From: Oleiagrimonas sp036379395 | Lineage (GTDB): Bacteria; Pseudomonadota; Gammaproteobacteria; Xanthomonadales; Rhodanobacteraceae | NCBI GenBank assembly: GCA_036379395.1 | Contig: DASVGR010000019.1 | Location: forward strand, 1 to 54,841 | Length of the DNA: 54,841 bases | Reading direction: 5' to 3' | Notes under the pieces: model-generated | Told to the model about the DNA's origin: nothing | What the model saw: only the letters and a program-made list of their open reading frames with translations | The model's database searches: none | Shown: positions 7,146 through 15,090 of the stretch, one piece after another | Numbering within the stretch: position 1 is the stretch's first letter | Layout of the letters: each line of letters opens with the position of its first letter | Translations under genes and position numbers: made by a program

Positions 7146-9163
7146 CGGCGCGCACGGCCGGTTTTCTGCGTTTGCCCGGCGCCCGCGCATCGGCCGCGCC
7201 AGACGTCCTGGGCGCGCACGCCTTCACCCTGCTGTGCCTGACCATGGCCGCCGTGCTGGTGCTGCACGCCGGCCATCTGCCGTGGTGGCTGACCGGTCTG
7301 CTGGCCGTGGCTTTGGGCGCGCGCTGGTGGCAACGGCGTGCCCGCGGCACGCGCATCGCCTGGTGGTGGCGCCTGCCGCTGACGCTGGCCCTGCCGGTGG
7401 CCGTCATCGCCACCTACGGCACCATCTTCGGCCGCCAGCCGGGCAGCGCGCTGGCGGTCGGCCTGCTGGTGCTGAAAACGCTGGAAAGCGAATCGCCGCG
7501 CGACGCCCGCACGGGCGCCACGTTCGCCTGCTTCGTGCTGATGTGCGCGCTGCTGTTCAGCCAAAGTCTGGTGATGACCGGCCTGACCATGCTGGCCCTG
7601 CTGCTGCCGCTGACCTGTCTGCGCGCCTTGCAGCCGGGCCGCATGACGCGCCCGCGCGGCTGGCACGAAATCACCGCCACGCTGAAAGTGCTGCTGCTGG
7701 CCATTCCGCTGGCGCTGGCCGCGTTCGTGTTTCTGCCGCGCCTGCAAGCGCCGCTGTGGGGCGCCGACGCCGGTGGCGGTCTGGGGCGCACCGGCATCGG
7801 CAATGTCATGACGCCGAGCAACTTCACGCACCTGCTGATCGACGACTCGCCGGCTTTCCGCGTCACTTTTCAGGGTGCCGTGCCACCGCCGACGCAACGT
7901 TATTTCCGCGGGCCGGTGCTGTGGTGGTTCGACGGCCGCAGCTGGAGTTCCGACCCGTCGGTGATGCCGCCCGGCTTCAACCGCCATCCCGAACCGATGA
8001 CGGTGGCTGGCACCACCTACGACTACACCGTCACCATGGAGCCGTCCGGCCAGCACTGGCTGTTTGCGCTGGACACGCCCATCGACGCCCCGCCCGACGC
8101 GCATCTGAACGCCGAACGCACGCTGATCCGGCACAAGCCCGTCGATCAGCTGACGCGCTACCGCGTGCGCTCGGCGCCGCAGCATGAACTGTCGCCGCGC
8201 CTGTCGGGCAACGAGCGCTTTCTCGGGCTGGAGCTGCCGGTCGGTTTCGACCCACGCGCACGCGCGCTGGCCCGGCAATGGCGGCGCCAGTACGGGCGCG
8301 ACGACATGGCCATCGTGCACGCCGCATTGCGCATGTACCACGACGACGGCTTCCGCTACACGCTGACGCCGCCGCCCCTGGGGCGCAATTCCATCGACGA
8401 CTTCCTGTTCGACACCCGCGCCGGTTTTTGCGAGCACTACTCGTCGTCGTTCACGTTCCTGATGCGCGCCGCCGGCATTCCGGCGCGCGTGGTCACCGGC
8501 TACCAGGGCGGCTACTGGAACAAACTGGGCGACTACCTCCTGGTGCGGCAATCCGACGCGCACGCGTGGAGCGAGGTGTGGATCGCCGGCCATGGCTGGG
8601 TGCGCGTGGACCCGACCGCCGCCGTGCGCCCGGATCGCGTCACGCACGGCGCGGCCGCCGCAGCCGCCGGCACCGATGCCTGGTACGAGCGCGGCCTGGC
8701 CCAGATGCTGCGCAACCACTGGGACATCGTCAACCATTGGTGGGACAAGGCCGTTCTGGGATTCAACAGCTTGCGTCAGCAGGGAATGCTGACGTCATTC
8801 GGCATCCGGGACACCTCGACGGCGATGCTGCTGGCCGCCTTGGCCACCAGCATCATCGTGCTGATGGCGCTGGCCGCGGCTTTCACGCTGCTGCCGCGCC
8901 GTCGCGGTGATGCGCAGGAAGCCGGCATGGCGCTGTTGCGGCAACGTCTGGCCAGGGCAGGCGTGGTGCGTCGGCCCAGTGAAGGACCGGTGCACTTTTT
9001 CGCGCGTGCGGCCCGCGTCCTGCCGCACGAACGCGAGCGGCTGGAAGCCATTGGCAAGGCGTGGGTGGATCTGCGTTATGCGCGGATGTCGCCGCCGCCT
9101 GAATCGGTGCGAGCCTTTTGTCGCATCGTGCGTGAATTTCGCCCTCGCCGCGTGGTCAAATAG
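7142..9163 (+). CDS. TgpA-type transmembrane transglutaminase-like protein
   Basis: A 673-residue inner-membrane protein: a cluster of N-terminal transmembrane helices (DUF3488-like), a periplasmic transglutaminase-like domain, one more helix (around 558-582) and a short cytoplasmic tail (DUF4129-like). The catalytic triad is intact: Cys430 in R-A-G-F-C-E-H-Y, His474 in D-A-H-A-W-S-E-V, and Asp490 in V-R-V-D-P-T. TgpA of Pseudomonas has this architecture and is a periplasmic enzyme important for viability. The ATG at 7142 overlaps the DUF58 stop. Substrate unknown. Confidence 0.92.
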   Translation: MTARTAGFLRLPGARASAAPDVLGAHAFTLLCLTMAAVLVLHAGHLPWWLTGLLAVALGARWWQRRARGTRIAWWWRLPLTLALPVAVIATYGTIFGRQPGSALAVGLLVLKTLESESPRDARTGATFACFVLMCALLFSQSLVMTGLTMLALLLPLTCLRALQPGRMTRPRGWHEITATLKVLLLAIPLALAAFVFLPRLQAPLWGADAGGGLGRTGIGNVMTPSNFTHLLIDDSPAFRVTFQGAVPPPTQRYFRGPVLWWFDGRSWSSDPSVMPPGFNRHPEPMTVAGTTYDYTVTMEPSGQHWLFALDTPIDAPPDAHLNAERTLIRHKPVDQLTRYRVRSAPQHELSPRLSGNERFLGLELPVGFDPRARALARQWRRQYGRDDMAIVHAALRMYHDDGFRYTLTPPPLGRNSIDDFLFDTRAGFCEHYSSSFTFLMRAAGIPARVVTGYQGGYWNKLGDYLLVRQSDAHAWSEVWIAGHGWVRVDPTAAVRPDRVTHGAAAAAAGTDAWYERGLAQMLRNHWDIVNHWWDKAVLGFNSLRQQGMLTSFGIRDTSTAMLLAALATSIIVLMALAAAFTLLPRRRGDAQEAGMALLRQRLARAGVVRRPSEGPVHFFARAARVLPHERERLEAIGKAWVDLRYARMSPPPESVRAFCRIVREFRPRRVVK

Positions 9164-9204
9164 CTTGTCCGCCGGCAACGGCCTCAACCTGTGGAAACTT
9201 CATC

Positions 9205-9816
9205 ATGTCACGCAATTCTGGTTTCAATCTGGCCCGTACGACCGGGCGTGTCTGGAAACCGGCCCTGGCCGTCGCCGGCGCGCTGGCACTGGGTGCCTGC
9301 GCGACCATCCCGCAACCACTGAGCGGCAACTACACGCCGTTGCAGCCGGCGCAGGCCGCGCAGGGCGGTGCCAGCGGCACGCAGGTGCGCTGGGGCGGGC
9401 AAATCATCAAGGTGCAACCCAAGGCGCACAAAACCTGCTTCCTCGTGCTTTCGCGTCCGCTGGATGACACGGCCCGACCGCAAGTCGACGGTGCCAGCCA
9501 CGGCCGTTTCATGGCCTGCCACAACGGTTTCTACGATCCGGAAGTGTTCACCAAGGGCCGCGAGGTGACGTTCACCGGCACCGTGCACGGCATCGTGTCC
9601 GAGCCGGTCGGCAAGTACGACTACGCCTACCCGCGCCTGGAAGCGCAAACCGTGTACCTGTGGCCGAAACAGCCGCGCATCGTGCGCACCTACCAAAGCC
9701 CGTTCTACGATCCGTTCTGGGGCCCGATCGGCCCGTGGTACACGCCGTACTGGTATGCGCCGCGTCCGGTCATCGTGGTGCGGCCGCACTACCGTCCGCA
9801 TCCGCACAAGAAATGA
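9205..9816 (+). CDS. Slp family outer-membrane lipoprotein
   Basis: A 203-residue lipoprotein: a basic N-terminus, a hydrophobic run and a lipobox L-A-L-G-A-C with Cys32 as the lipidation site. The following region (Y-T-P-L-Q-P-A...V-R-W-G-G-Q-I-I-K-V) matches Slp, a starvation-inducible outer-membrane lipoprotein of enteric bacteria. The C-terminal 50 residues are rich in Tyr, Pro, Trp and His (P-F-Y-D-P-F-W-G-P) and end in a His/Lys tail, longer than in E. coli Slp. It is a separate unit 41 bp after the transglutaminase gene, with a terminator behind it. Function unknown. Confidence 0.87.
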   Translation: MSRNSGFNLARTTGRVWKPALAVAGALALGACATIPQPLSGNYTPLQPAQAAQGGASGTQVRWGGQIIKVQPKAHKTCFLVLSRPLDDTARPQVDGASHGRFMACHNGFYDPEVFTKGREVTFTGTVHGIVSEPVGKYDYAYPRLEAQTVYLWPKQPRIVRTYQSPFYDPFWGPIGPWYTPYWYAPRPVIVVRPHYRPHPHKK

Positions 9817-9824
9817 TCCACGCG

Positions 9825-9850
9825 AAAACGCCGGCATCCGCCGGCGTTTT
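9825..9850. terminator. Bidirectional rho-independent terminator
   Basis: AAAACGCCGG, a 4-base loop, then a pairing arm ending CCGGCGTTTT. The stem carries an A-run on one side and a T-run on the other, so it can stop transcription of slp (plus) and of the HIT gene (minus), which converge here. Confidence 0.85.
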
Positions 9851-9879
9851 CATTTCCGGGCGGCGAACGAACAGCGCGC

Positions 9880-10224
9880 TCAGCCCGGCGGCCAGGTCAG
9901 CGCGCGCCCGCCCAGCAGATGAAAATGCAGGTGGTAGACGGTCTGTCCGCCATCCTCGTTGCAATTGATGACCACGCGATAACCCTTCTTCGCGATGCCT
10001 TCGCTGCGCGCGTAGGCAGCCGTGGCCAGCAGCAGCTTGCCGAGCAGTTCGGCCTGTTCGGGCGTGGCGTCGTCCAGCGTCGGCAGCGGCTGCTTGGGAA
10101 TGAACAGCACGTGCGTGGGCGCCTGCGGATTGACGTCGCGGAACGCCAGCACGTCGTCGTCTTCGTAGACGATGTCGGCCGGAATCTCGCGGCGGATGAT
10201 CTTGCCAAAAATCGTGTCGGGCAT
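9880..10224 (-). CDS. HIT family nucleotide hydrolase (HINT-type)
   Basis: A 114-residue histidine-triad protein. The catalytic motif H-L-H-F-H-L-L-G-G (residues 98-106) is intact and the N-terminus (T-I-F-G-K-I-I-R-R-E-I-P) is typical of HINT phosphoramidases, which hydrolyse AMP-lysine or adenosine phosphoramidate bonds in the cytoplasm. The ATG at 10224 has an AGGGAG-type ribosome site just upstream; longer readings of the frame run into REP DNA. It is separated from recR by three REP arms. Confidence 0.93.
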   Translation of the reverse strand: MPDTIFGKIIRREIPADIVYEDDDVLAFRDVNPQAPTHVLFIPKQPLPTLDDATPEQAELLGKLLLATAAYARSEGIAKKGYRVVINCNEDGGQTVYHLHFHLLGGRALTWPPG

Positions 10225-10307
10225 GCCTCGCTCCCTGATGGATCGGTGAAAACCTTGGGTGAGTATCGGTGCAGAACGGGACGGCGCCAAGGGGTTGCGC
10301 CAAACCC

Positions 10308-10429
10308 ATCGCGCGCAGGCGCGCTCCTGCCAAAATGTCGAGGATGCGCGGGTAGGAGCCTGCCCGCAGGCGATCAGGCGTGATCTTGTGGTTTTGCGTC
10401 AGATCCATCGCGCGCAGGCGCGCTCCTGC
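10308..10429. repeat. Three REP arms between the HIT gene and recR
   Basis: Arms at 10308-10330 (inverted, ending GCGCTCCTGC), 10352-10374 (direct, GTAGGAGCCTGCCCG...) and 10407-10429 (inverted, same type as the first). The outer two have the CGCGC stem and the middle one the CCTGC/GCAGG stem, so each neighbouring pair can fold as a REPIN. They fill the 219-bp gap between the two genes. Confidence 0.88.
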
Positions 10430-10443
10430 GAAAGGCCACGGCG

Positions 10444-11034
10444 TCAGTGGCGCGAGCCGAACGCGTGCGCCAGCGTGGAGCGGTCGACGTATTCCAGCTC
10501 GCCGCCCAGCGGCACGCCATGCGCCAGATGGGTGGCGCGGATGCCGGCGGCCTCAGCCAGCTGATTCAAGTAATGCGCGGTGGCCTGGCCTTCGACGGTG
10601 GAATTGGTGGCGATAATCATTTCCTCGATCTGCCCTTCTTCCAGCCGCTTGACCAGCACGTCCAGCCCCAGTTCGGCCGGGCCCATGCCGTCCAGCGGCG
10701 ACAGATGTCCCAGCAGCACGAAATACTGGCCGCGGTAGTCGGTGGCCTGCTCGATGGCGGCCAGATCGGTGGGTGATTCGACCACGCACAAAAGATGCGG
10801 ATCGCGGCTGGTGCTGGCGCACAGCGAACACACATCGTCCTCGCTGAAATTGCGGCAACGCGAGCAGTTGCCGATCTTGTCCATGGCGGCCGTCAGCGCC
10901 GCGGCCAGACGCCGGCCGCCGGCACGATCGCGCTCCAGCAGCTGCATCGTCATGCGCTGCGCGCTCTTGGCGCCCACGCCGGGCAGGCAACGCAGCGCGT
11001 CGATCAATTCATCAAGCAGTCGGGAACCGGGCAT
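10444..11034 (-). CDS. recR: Recombination mediator protein RecR
   Basis: A 196-residue RecR of normal length. With RecO (and RecF) it loads RecA onto SSB-coated DNA at gaps. Visible are the N-terminal helix-hairpin-helix (L-P-G-V-G-A-K-S-A-Q-R), the four-Cys zinc site (Cys57, 60, 69, 72), the Toprim domain with V-V-E-S-P-T-D and the C-terminal T-N-S-T-V-E-G-Q-A-T...L-A-H-G-V-P-L-G-G-E-L-E-Y. It follows ybaB by 62 bp in the classic dnaX-ybaB-recR order and is probably cotranscribed. Confidence 0.97.
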   Translation of the reverse strand: MPGSRLLDELIDALRCLPGVGAKSAQRMTMQLLERDRAGGRRLAAALTAAMDKIGNCSRCRNFSEDDVCSLCASTSRDPHLLCVVESPTDLAAIEQATDYRGQYFVLLGHLSPLDGMGPAELGLDVLVKRLEEGQIEEMIIATNSTVEGQATAHYLNQLAEAAGIRATHLAHGVPLGGELEYVDRSTLAHAFGSRH

Positions 11035-11096
11035 GGCGCTCTACGACAAACAGGCAACGAAACGCACCGCCACCGGCGGCGCATCGGCAACGGCCG

Positions 11097-11420
11097 TCAA
11101 AACGGCAGGTTCATGCCGGGCGGCAGATTGAGGCCGGATGTCAATCCGCCCATTTTTTCCTTGCTGGCCGCGGCCACCTTGTTGACCGCGTCGTTGATGG
11201 CCGCAGCCACCAGGTCCTCGGCCATTTCCGGGTCGTCGGCAAACGTCTGGCGGTCGATCTTGACGCTGCGCACCTCGTGCGCGCCGGTCATGGTGACGCT
11301 GACGATGCCGCCGCCGGCGCTGCCGGTCACTTCCAGTCTGGCGATTTCTTCCTGCGCCTGCTTCATCTGCTCCTGCATGCGCTGCGCCTGCTGCATCAGC
11401 TGCGCGATTTGACCTTTCAT
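11097..11420 (-). CDS. ybaB: YbaB/EbfC nucleoid-associated protein
   Basis: A 107-residue DNA-binding protein of the YbaB/EbfC family, which forms small dimers with a tweezer shape and coats DNA. It opens M-K-G-Q-I-A-Q-L-M-Q-Q-A-Q-R-M-Q, a helical Gln/Met-rich segment, and ends with the family's G-L-N-L-P-P-G-M. The ATG overlaps the dnaX stop (ATGA), so it is coupled to dnaX, with recR downstream. Confidence 0.96.
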   Translation of the reverse strand: MKGQIAQLMQQAQRMQEQMKQAQEEIARLEVTGSAGGGIVSVTMTGAHEVRSVKIDRQTFADDPEMAEDLVAAAINDAVNKVAAASKEKMGGLTSGLNLPPGMNLPF

Positions 11421-13180
11421 CGAGGGGACTCCTGGGAAGGGTTGGATGTTGCGGGGCGCACCGATTGTGGCACCACGCGGGCGCCAAAATCGCGCACCAG
11501 CGATTGCACGAGCGGGTCTTCGTCGATGGCACGCTCGGCTGCGGCCTGCCGCTCGTCGCTTTGCGCGCGCGCCTGCGCCGCCGGCGTCGCGAGCGTGCCC
11601 TTGGCCGCGACAAAGTGCAGCCGCACGGGATGCCCGAGCGCGGTGCTGATCTTGTCCTGCATCTGGCCGGTCATCGGCTCGACGGCCAGACCCATGTGGC
11701 GTGCCTCCAGCGCCAGCGTCAGCACGTCGCCATCCAGTTGCCGCACGCTGGCATTGACGGCCAGCTGGCGCAACGGGCCGTGCAAGCCGGCGCGCTCGAT
11801 CAGCGCCGGCCAATCCGGCAGGCCGTTGGCTGCGGTCGGCACGGGCGCCGCGACGGCAGGTTGCGGCGCAATCCCGGGAATGGCGGCCGGCGGTTGCGCC
11901 GGAGCCCGAACGTGCGCCGAGGATGCTGCCGGCGCGGGTGTCGGCACAGCGGGCGGCGCGGTGGGTGCGGCAACGGCAACGGGCCGTGATGCCGCGGCGC
12001 GCGGTGCGGCCGCCGGCGGACGCGCGGCAGGCGACGCTGTCGCGGCATTCGGCACCGCCCGATGCGTCGCGCCCTCGGCAGACCGCGGCGTGCCCTCGCG
12101 CGTCGGCGCGAAGGCCAGCATGCGCAGCAGGGTCATCTCGAAACCGGTACGCACGTCCGGCGCCAGGCCCAGGTCGCGGCGCCCGGCGACAGCCAGCTGA
12201 TAGGCCAGCTGCACGTCTTCCGCACCCATCGACGCGGCCACGGCGGCGACCGCTTCGGCATCGGTGTGGTCGTCGTGCCAATCCGGTACCAGCTGATGCA
12301 GTTGCACGCGGTGCAGCAGGCTGGCCAGCTCGTCCAGCACGCCTGCGTAATCGGGCGAAAACGACGCGATGTGTTCGCACTCGGCCAGCAGCGCCTTGCC
12401 GTCGCCGGCCGCCAGTGCCTTCAGCACGCCAAACAATTCGGCGTGTTCAACCGTGCCCAGCATGGCGCGCGTGGAGGCCGCGGTCAGCGCACCGCCGGCA
12501 TACGCCAGTGCCTGGTCCAGCAGCGACAAGCCGTCGCGCAGCGAGCCGTCGGCCGCGCGCGCCAGTTCGGCCAGCGCGTCGGCTTCGTACTCCACGCCTT
12601 CGGCACCCAGGATGTGTTGCATCTGGCCGATGATCTGGTCCGGCAGCAACCGCTTGAGATTGAAACGCAGGCAGCGCGACAGCACCGTCGCCGGCAGCTT
12701 TTGCGGGTCCGTCGTGGCCAGCAGAAACTTCACGTGCGGCGGCGGTTCTTCCAGGGTTTTCAGCAACGCATTGAACGCGCCCTTGGACAGCATGTGCACC
12801 TCATCGATGAGGTACACCTTGTAGCGGCCGCGGGTCGGCGCGTACTGCGCGTTTTCGATCACGTCGCGCACGTTGTCCACGCCGGTGTTGCTGGCCGCGT
12901 CGATTTCCAGCAGGTCGACAAAGCGTCCGGCGTCAACCTCCTTGCACACCGAGCACTCGCCGCACGGCTCGGCCGACGCGCCGCGCTCGCAATTGAGCGA
13001 CTTGGCGAAAATGCGCGCAATGGTGGTCTTGCCCACGCCGCGCGTGCCGGTGAACAGATACGCGTGATGCGTGCGCCCGGTGTCGAGCGCGTTGGTCAGC
13101 GCCCTGACCACGTGTTCCTGGCCGACCAGTTCGGCGAACCGCCGCGGCCGCCACTTGCGCGCTAGAACCTGATAGGACAT
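11417..13180 (-). CDS. dnaX: DNA polymerase III subunit gamma/tau
   Basis: A 587-residue clamp-loader ATPase that couples the polymerase cores and loads the sliding clamp. Walker A G-T-R-G-V-G-K-T is at 45-52, the zinc module uses Cys64, 73, 76 and 79, and the D-E-V-H box is at 126-129. A Pro/Ala-rich linker (about 375-450) precedes the tau-specific C-terminal domain. I see no A-rich slippery heptamer like the one that yields gamma in E. coli. The ATG at 13180 (M-S-Y-Q-V-L-A-R-K-W) is the family start; the frame extends 12 codons further but without support. Confidence 0.96.
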   Translation of the reverse strand: MSYQVLARKWRPRRFAELVGQEHVVRALTNALDTGRTHHAYLFTGTRGVGKTTIARIFAKSLNCERGASAEPCGECSVCKEVDAGRFVDLLEIDAASNTGVDNVRDVIENAQYAPTRGRYKVYLIDEVHMLSKGAFNALLKTLEEPPPHVKFLLATTDPQKLPATVLSRCLRFNLKRLLPDQIIGQMQHILGAEGVEYEADALAELARAADGSLRDGLSLLDQALAYAGGALTAASTRAMLGTVEHAELFGVLKALAAGDGKALLAECEHIASFSPDYAGVLDELASLLHRVQLHQLVPDWHDDHTDAEAVAAVAASMGAEDVQLAYQLAVAGRRDLGLAPDVRTGFEMTLLRMLAFAPTREGTPRSAEGATHRAVPNAATASPAARPPAAAPRAAASRPVAVAAPTAPPAVPTPAPAASSAHVRAPAQPPAAIPGIAPQPAVAAPVPTAANGLPDWPALIERAGLHGPLRQLAVNASVRQLDGDVLTLALEARHMGLAVEPMTGQMQDKISTALGHPVRLHFVAAKGTLATPAAQARAQSDERQAAAERAIDEDPLVQSLVRDFGARVVPQSVRPATSNPSQESPR

Positions 13181-13345
13181 GCCGACACCCGTTGGGACAA
13201 GCCTCGATTGTGCCAAGAGCGCGCCGACAAGTCAGCCTCGGCGTACGCGGATCTTGAACCGCGGCCCGTGTCCCGCTATTCTGACGCGCTGCATCGCGCG
13301 GACATGTCCCGCGCGGAGCACGCGGCCGGAGCGCCGCGCAGTGAC

Positions 13346-13438
13346 GGAGAGATGTCCGAGTGGTTGAAGGAGCACGCCTGGAAAGTGTGTATACGGCTTA
13401 TACCCGTATCGCGGGTTCGAATCCCGCTCTCTCCGCCA
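13346..13438 (+). tRNA. tRNA-Ser (GGA)
   Basis: A 93-nt tRNA with the class II long variable arm expected for serine. The acceptor stem GGAGAGA pairs with TCTCTCC, followed by discriminator G and an encoded CCA. The anticodon loop reads CTGGAAA, giving GGA, which decodes UCC and UCU. The T-arm is GCGGGTTCGAATCCCGC. It is divergent from dnaX and 190 bp upstream of the SRP RNA. Confidence 0.96.
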
Positions 13439-13476
13439 ACCATCGCGAAAACCCCACAGGGGTGTTTGCGATGGTT
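13438..13476 (+). terminator. Long hairpin directly after tRNA-Ser
   Basis: An 18-bp inverted repeat (AACCATCGCG... with ...GCGATGGTT) with a 3-base loop and two mismatches starts at the final A of the tRNA. There is no T-run, so it may be a processing or transcription-stop structure rather than a classical terminator. A second perfect 9-bp hairpin (CGATTTTGC / GCAAAATCG) lies at 13516-13538 in the same tRNA-to-SRP-RNA spacer. I see no gene there. Confidence 0.5.
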
Positions 13477-13627
13477 GAAGGTGTGAGTGGTGTGGACCAA
13501 ACCGCTTGGGTTCGACGATTTTGCCGGGAGCAAAATCGGACCGCCTTGGCGGGCCCTGAACGAAAGTGAAGGGTGAGGCCCAGGACGGGCCGAACAATCC
13601 CGCTCCGCACACCGCTACAAAGTCCAT

Positions 13628-13737
13628 GGTGGCCCTGTTGGTCCTCCCGCGACGATAGTTTGCGAACCCCGCCAGGTCCGGAAGGAAGCAACGGTAGTGA
13701 ACGACTCGGGCGCCGGGATGTGGCTGGCAGGGCCGCC
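13628..13737 (+). ncRNA. ffs: 4.5S RNA (signal recognition particle RNA, bacterial small type)
   Basis: About 110 nt. The terminal helix is GGTGGCCCTG at the 5' end with CAGGGCCGCC at the 3' end. The conserved apical domain is present: AGGTCCGGAAGGAAGCA, with the GGAA tetraloop and the asymmetric loop that binds Ffh, then GCCGGGATGTGGCTGGCAGGG. The layout closely follows E. coli 4.5S RNA. With Ffh it forms the SRP that targets nascent membrane proteins to FtsY. Both ends are estimated from helix pairing. Confidence 0.95.
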
Positions 13738-13746
13738 GCCATTTTG

Positions 13747-13923
13747 GCGCTTGACGCTTTCCGCTTGGCAGCTACCGCACAAATTGTGCAGGTCACGTTC
13801 GGCAAGCCCTGGCCACAAGGCGAGCAACCGTCCCTGGTGGTCGCACTCCGGCCCGGCCATCCATGGCCGGTCGCTCGGTGCGGCACGCGATGCCCCCGGC
13901 ATCGCGTAAACGCCGCCCCTCGC
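13747..13923 (-). other. HNH-nuclease-like relic between the SRP RNA and its duplicate
   Basis: Read on the minus strand, this 177-bp segment gives P-E-C-D-H-Q-G-R-L-L-A-L-W-P-G, then D-L-H-N-L-C-G-S-C-Q-A-E-S-V-K. This resembles the C-x-D-H...N-L-x-x-L-C-x-x-C-H-x-x-K core of HNH endonucleases, with the last His changed to Gln. There is no start codon context or full domain. A related, more decayed piece (CCATCCATCGCCGGTCGCTC) appears at 14265-14300. It may be the remnant of a small mobile element; the reading is tentative. Confidence 0.35.
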
Positions 13924-13992
13924 CCGGAAGGAAGCAACGGTAGTGAACGACTCGGGCGCCGGGATGTGGCTGGCAGGGCCGCCGCCATTTTG
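13924..13992 (+). pseudogene. Duplicated 3' half of the SRP RNA gene
   Basis: A 69-bp stretch identical to 13678-13746, the 3' half of ffs plus 9 bp beyond it. It starts at CCGGAAGGAAGC and ends at CCATTTTG. It lacks the 5' strand of the SRP RNA and therefore cannot fold as a full 4.5S RNA. The two copies are direct repeats 246 bp apart. Perfect identity implies a recent event or selection. Confidence 0.9.
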
Positions 13993-14031
13993 CCTCCTGA
14001 TTCCAAGCCTCAAACCATGCCCGCACAACCG

Positions 14032-14108
14032 GTAGGAGCGCGCCTGCGCGCGATGGGTCTGGTGTGATACCTCGAACGCACAGCCATCGCCTGCAGGCAG
14101 GCTCCTAC
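14032..14108. repeat. REPIN: two inverted REP arms of different type
   Basis: Arm 14032-14054 (GTAGGAGC head, CGCGC stem, GCGAT tail) faces inverted arm 14086-14108 (ATCGCCTGC...GCTCCTAC, CCTGC stem). The spacer starts GGGTCTGG. The same arrangement recurs at 14151-14231, so the pair looks like a tandem duplication of one REPIN. Both sit in the 590-bp gene-free stretch between the SRP RNA and the MBL gene. Confidence 0.9.
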
Positions 14109-14125
14109 AAGGATTCGAGACCCTA

Positions 14126-14150
14126 CCGAGGGCTCCTCCGGGCTTTTTTT
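14126..14150 (+). terminator. Rho-independent terminator between two REPINs
   Basis: CCGAGG pairs with CCTCCGG around a 3-base loop with one bulged C, followed by GC and seven T. It would stop plus-strand transcripts coming from the tRNA-Ser and SRP RNA side. Confidence 0.65.
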
Positions 14151-14231
14151 GTAGGAGCGCGCCTGCGCGCGATGGGTCTGGCATGACGCCTAGCTAGAAG
14201 GCGCAGCGGTCGCCTGCAGGCAGGCTCCTAC
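14151..14231. repeat. Second REPIN, paralogue of 14032-14108
   Basis: Arm 14151-14173 has the same sequence as 14032-14054, and inverted arm 14209-14231 the same type as 14086-14108. The first ~30 bases of the spacer are also shared (GGGTCTGG, two variable bases, TGA). The two arms differ in their palindromic stems but share the GTAGGAGC head. Confidence 0.9.
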
Positions 14232-14328
14232 AAATGGTTTGAGTCGTGGTCAGGCATCGATGTGAGTCCGCCCGACCATCCATCGCCGGTCGCTCACCGG
14301 CACAAGGCGCCGCCCATTGTGGCGCCAA

Positions 14329-15090
14329 CTATCCAGCGTCGGCCGACAATTGCGGGGCAGTCAAGCCAATGACATCCCCCGGCTTGGCCACCCGATACCC
14401 GGCTTGCGCCAGCGCCTTGCCATCAGCCGCACTGCCGTAGTGGTACAGCACCAATCGCGCGCGCAATTCGGGCGAATACTCGCGTGCCAGATCATCCAGC
14501 CCGGTATGTGACGGATTGCCGATGACGCCGCAATCATGCGCGATCCGCTCGCCACGCGCGGCGTGCACGGCCAGCACTTCGGGGATCGGCCGCGTGTCGC
14601 CGGTCCACACCAGCGCGCCCGGCAAGGCCAGGCCGAACGAGGTGCCGGGCCGGTGATGGCGGTTGGCAAACACCTCGAACCACCAGCCCTCGCACCAGAA
14701 GCCGCGCGAGGTAGGGATCAGCTGGAACGCGTCCCAGAAATTGACGCCGCCTTCGGCCAGCACGTTGGGAAAATCGGCCACGCGCGCCTGCAGCAGCGGC
14801 ACGATCGCGGCCGGCACGTAAACGCGCGTCCGACCGCGCCATGCCGCGTTGAACCACAGCCGCTGGAACAGCCATTCCAGTCCGCCAACGTGATCCAGAT
14901 GCAAGTGCGTCAGGAACAGTGCCGGCGGCGGCGCACCGTACACGGCAAAGTAACGCTCGATGGCGTGCTGGCCGCAGTCGATCAGCAGCAACGGCCGGCT
15001 GTCACACTCGATGACACCGGCCGAATTGCCCAGCTCGACCGCCTGCGCGGAACCGGTGCCGAGAAAGCGCAACGTCCAGCGAACACTCAT
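14329..15090 (-). CDS. MBL-fold metallo-hydrolase, RNase Z-like
   Basis: A 253-residue metallo-beta-lactamase-fold protein. Near the start it has F-L-G-T-G-S-A, then the metal motif H-L-H-L-D-H-V-G-G (residues 62-70) and W-T-G-D-T-R further on. The overall pattern is that of RNase Z/ElaC-like or related phosphodiesterases, but it lacks enough RNase Z-specific sequence for me to call it one. The ATG overlaps the kdkA stop (ATGA), so it is coupled to the LPS gene; whether it acts on an LPS-related or RNA substrate is unknown. Confidence 0.85.
   Translation of the reverse strand: MSVRWTLRFLGTGSAQAVELGNSAGVIECDSRPLLLIDCGQHAIERYFAVYGAPPPALFLTHLHLDHVGGLEWLFQRLWFNAAWRGRTRVYVPAAIVPLLQARVADFPNVLAEGGVNFWDAFQLIPTSRGFWCEGWWFEVFANRHHRPGTSFGLALPGALVWTGDTRPIPEVLAVHAARGERIAHDCGVIGNPSHTGLDDLAREYSPELRARLVLYHYGSAADGKALAQAGYRVAKPGDVIGLTAPQLSADAG

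Noticed and set aside
11446..13165. Several plus-strand ORFs over dnaX
   Set aside because: Shadow frames of dnaX, which has intact Walker and zinc motifs on the minus strand.
13276..13533. Minus-strand ORF with G-E-S-G-I-R-T-R-D-T-G over the tRNA-Ser
   Set aside because: It is the well-known spurious translation of the antisense strand of a tRNA-Ser gene and has no coding signals.
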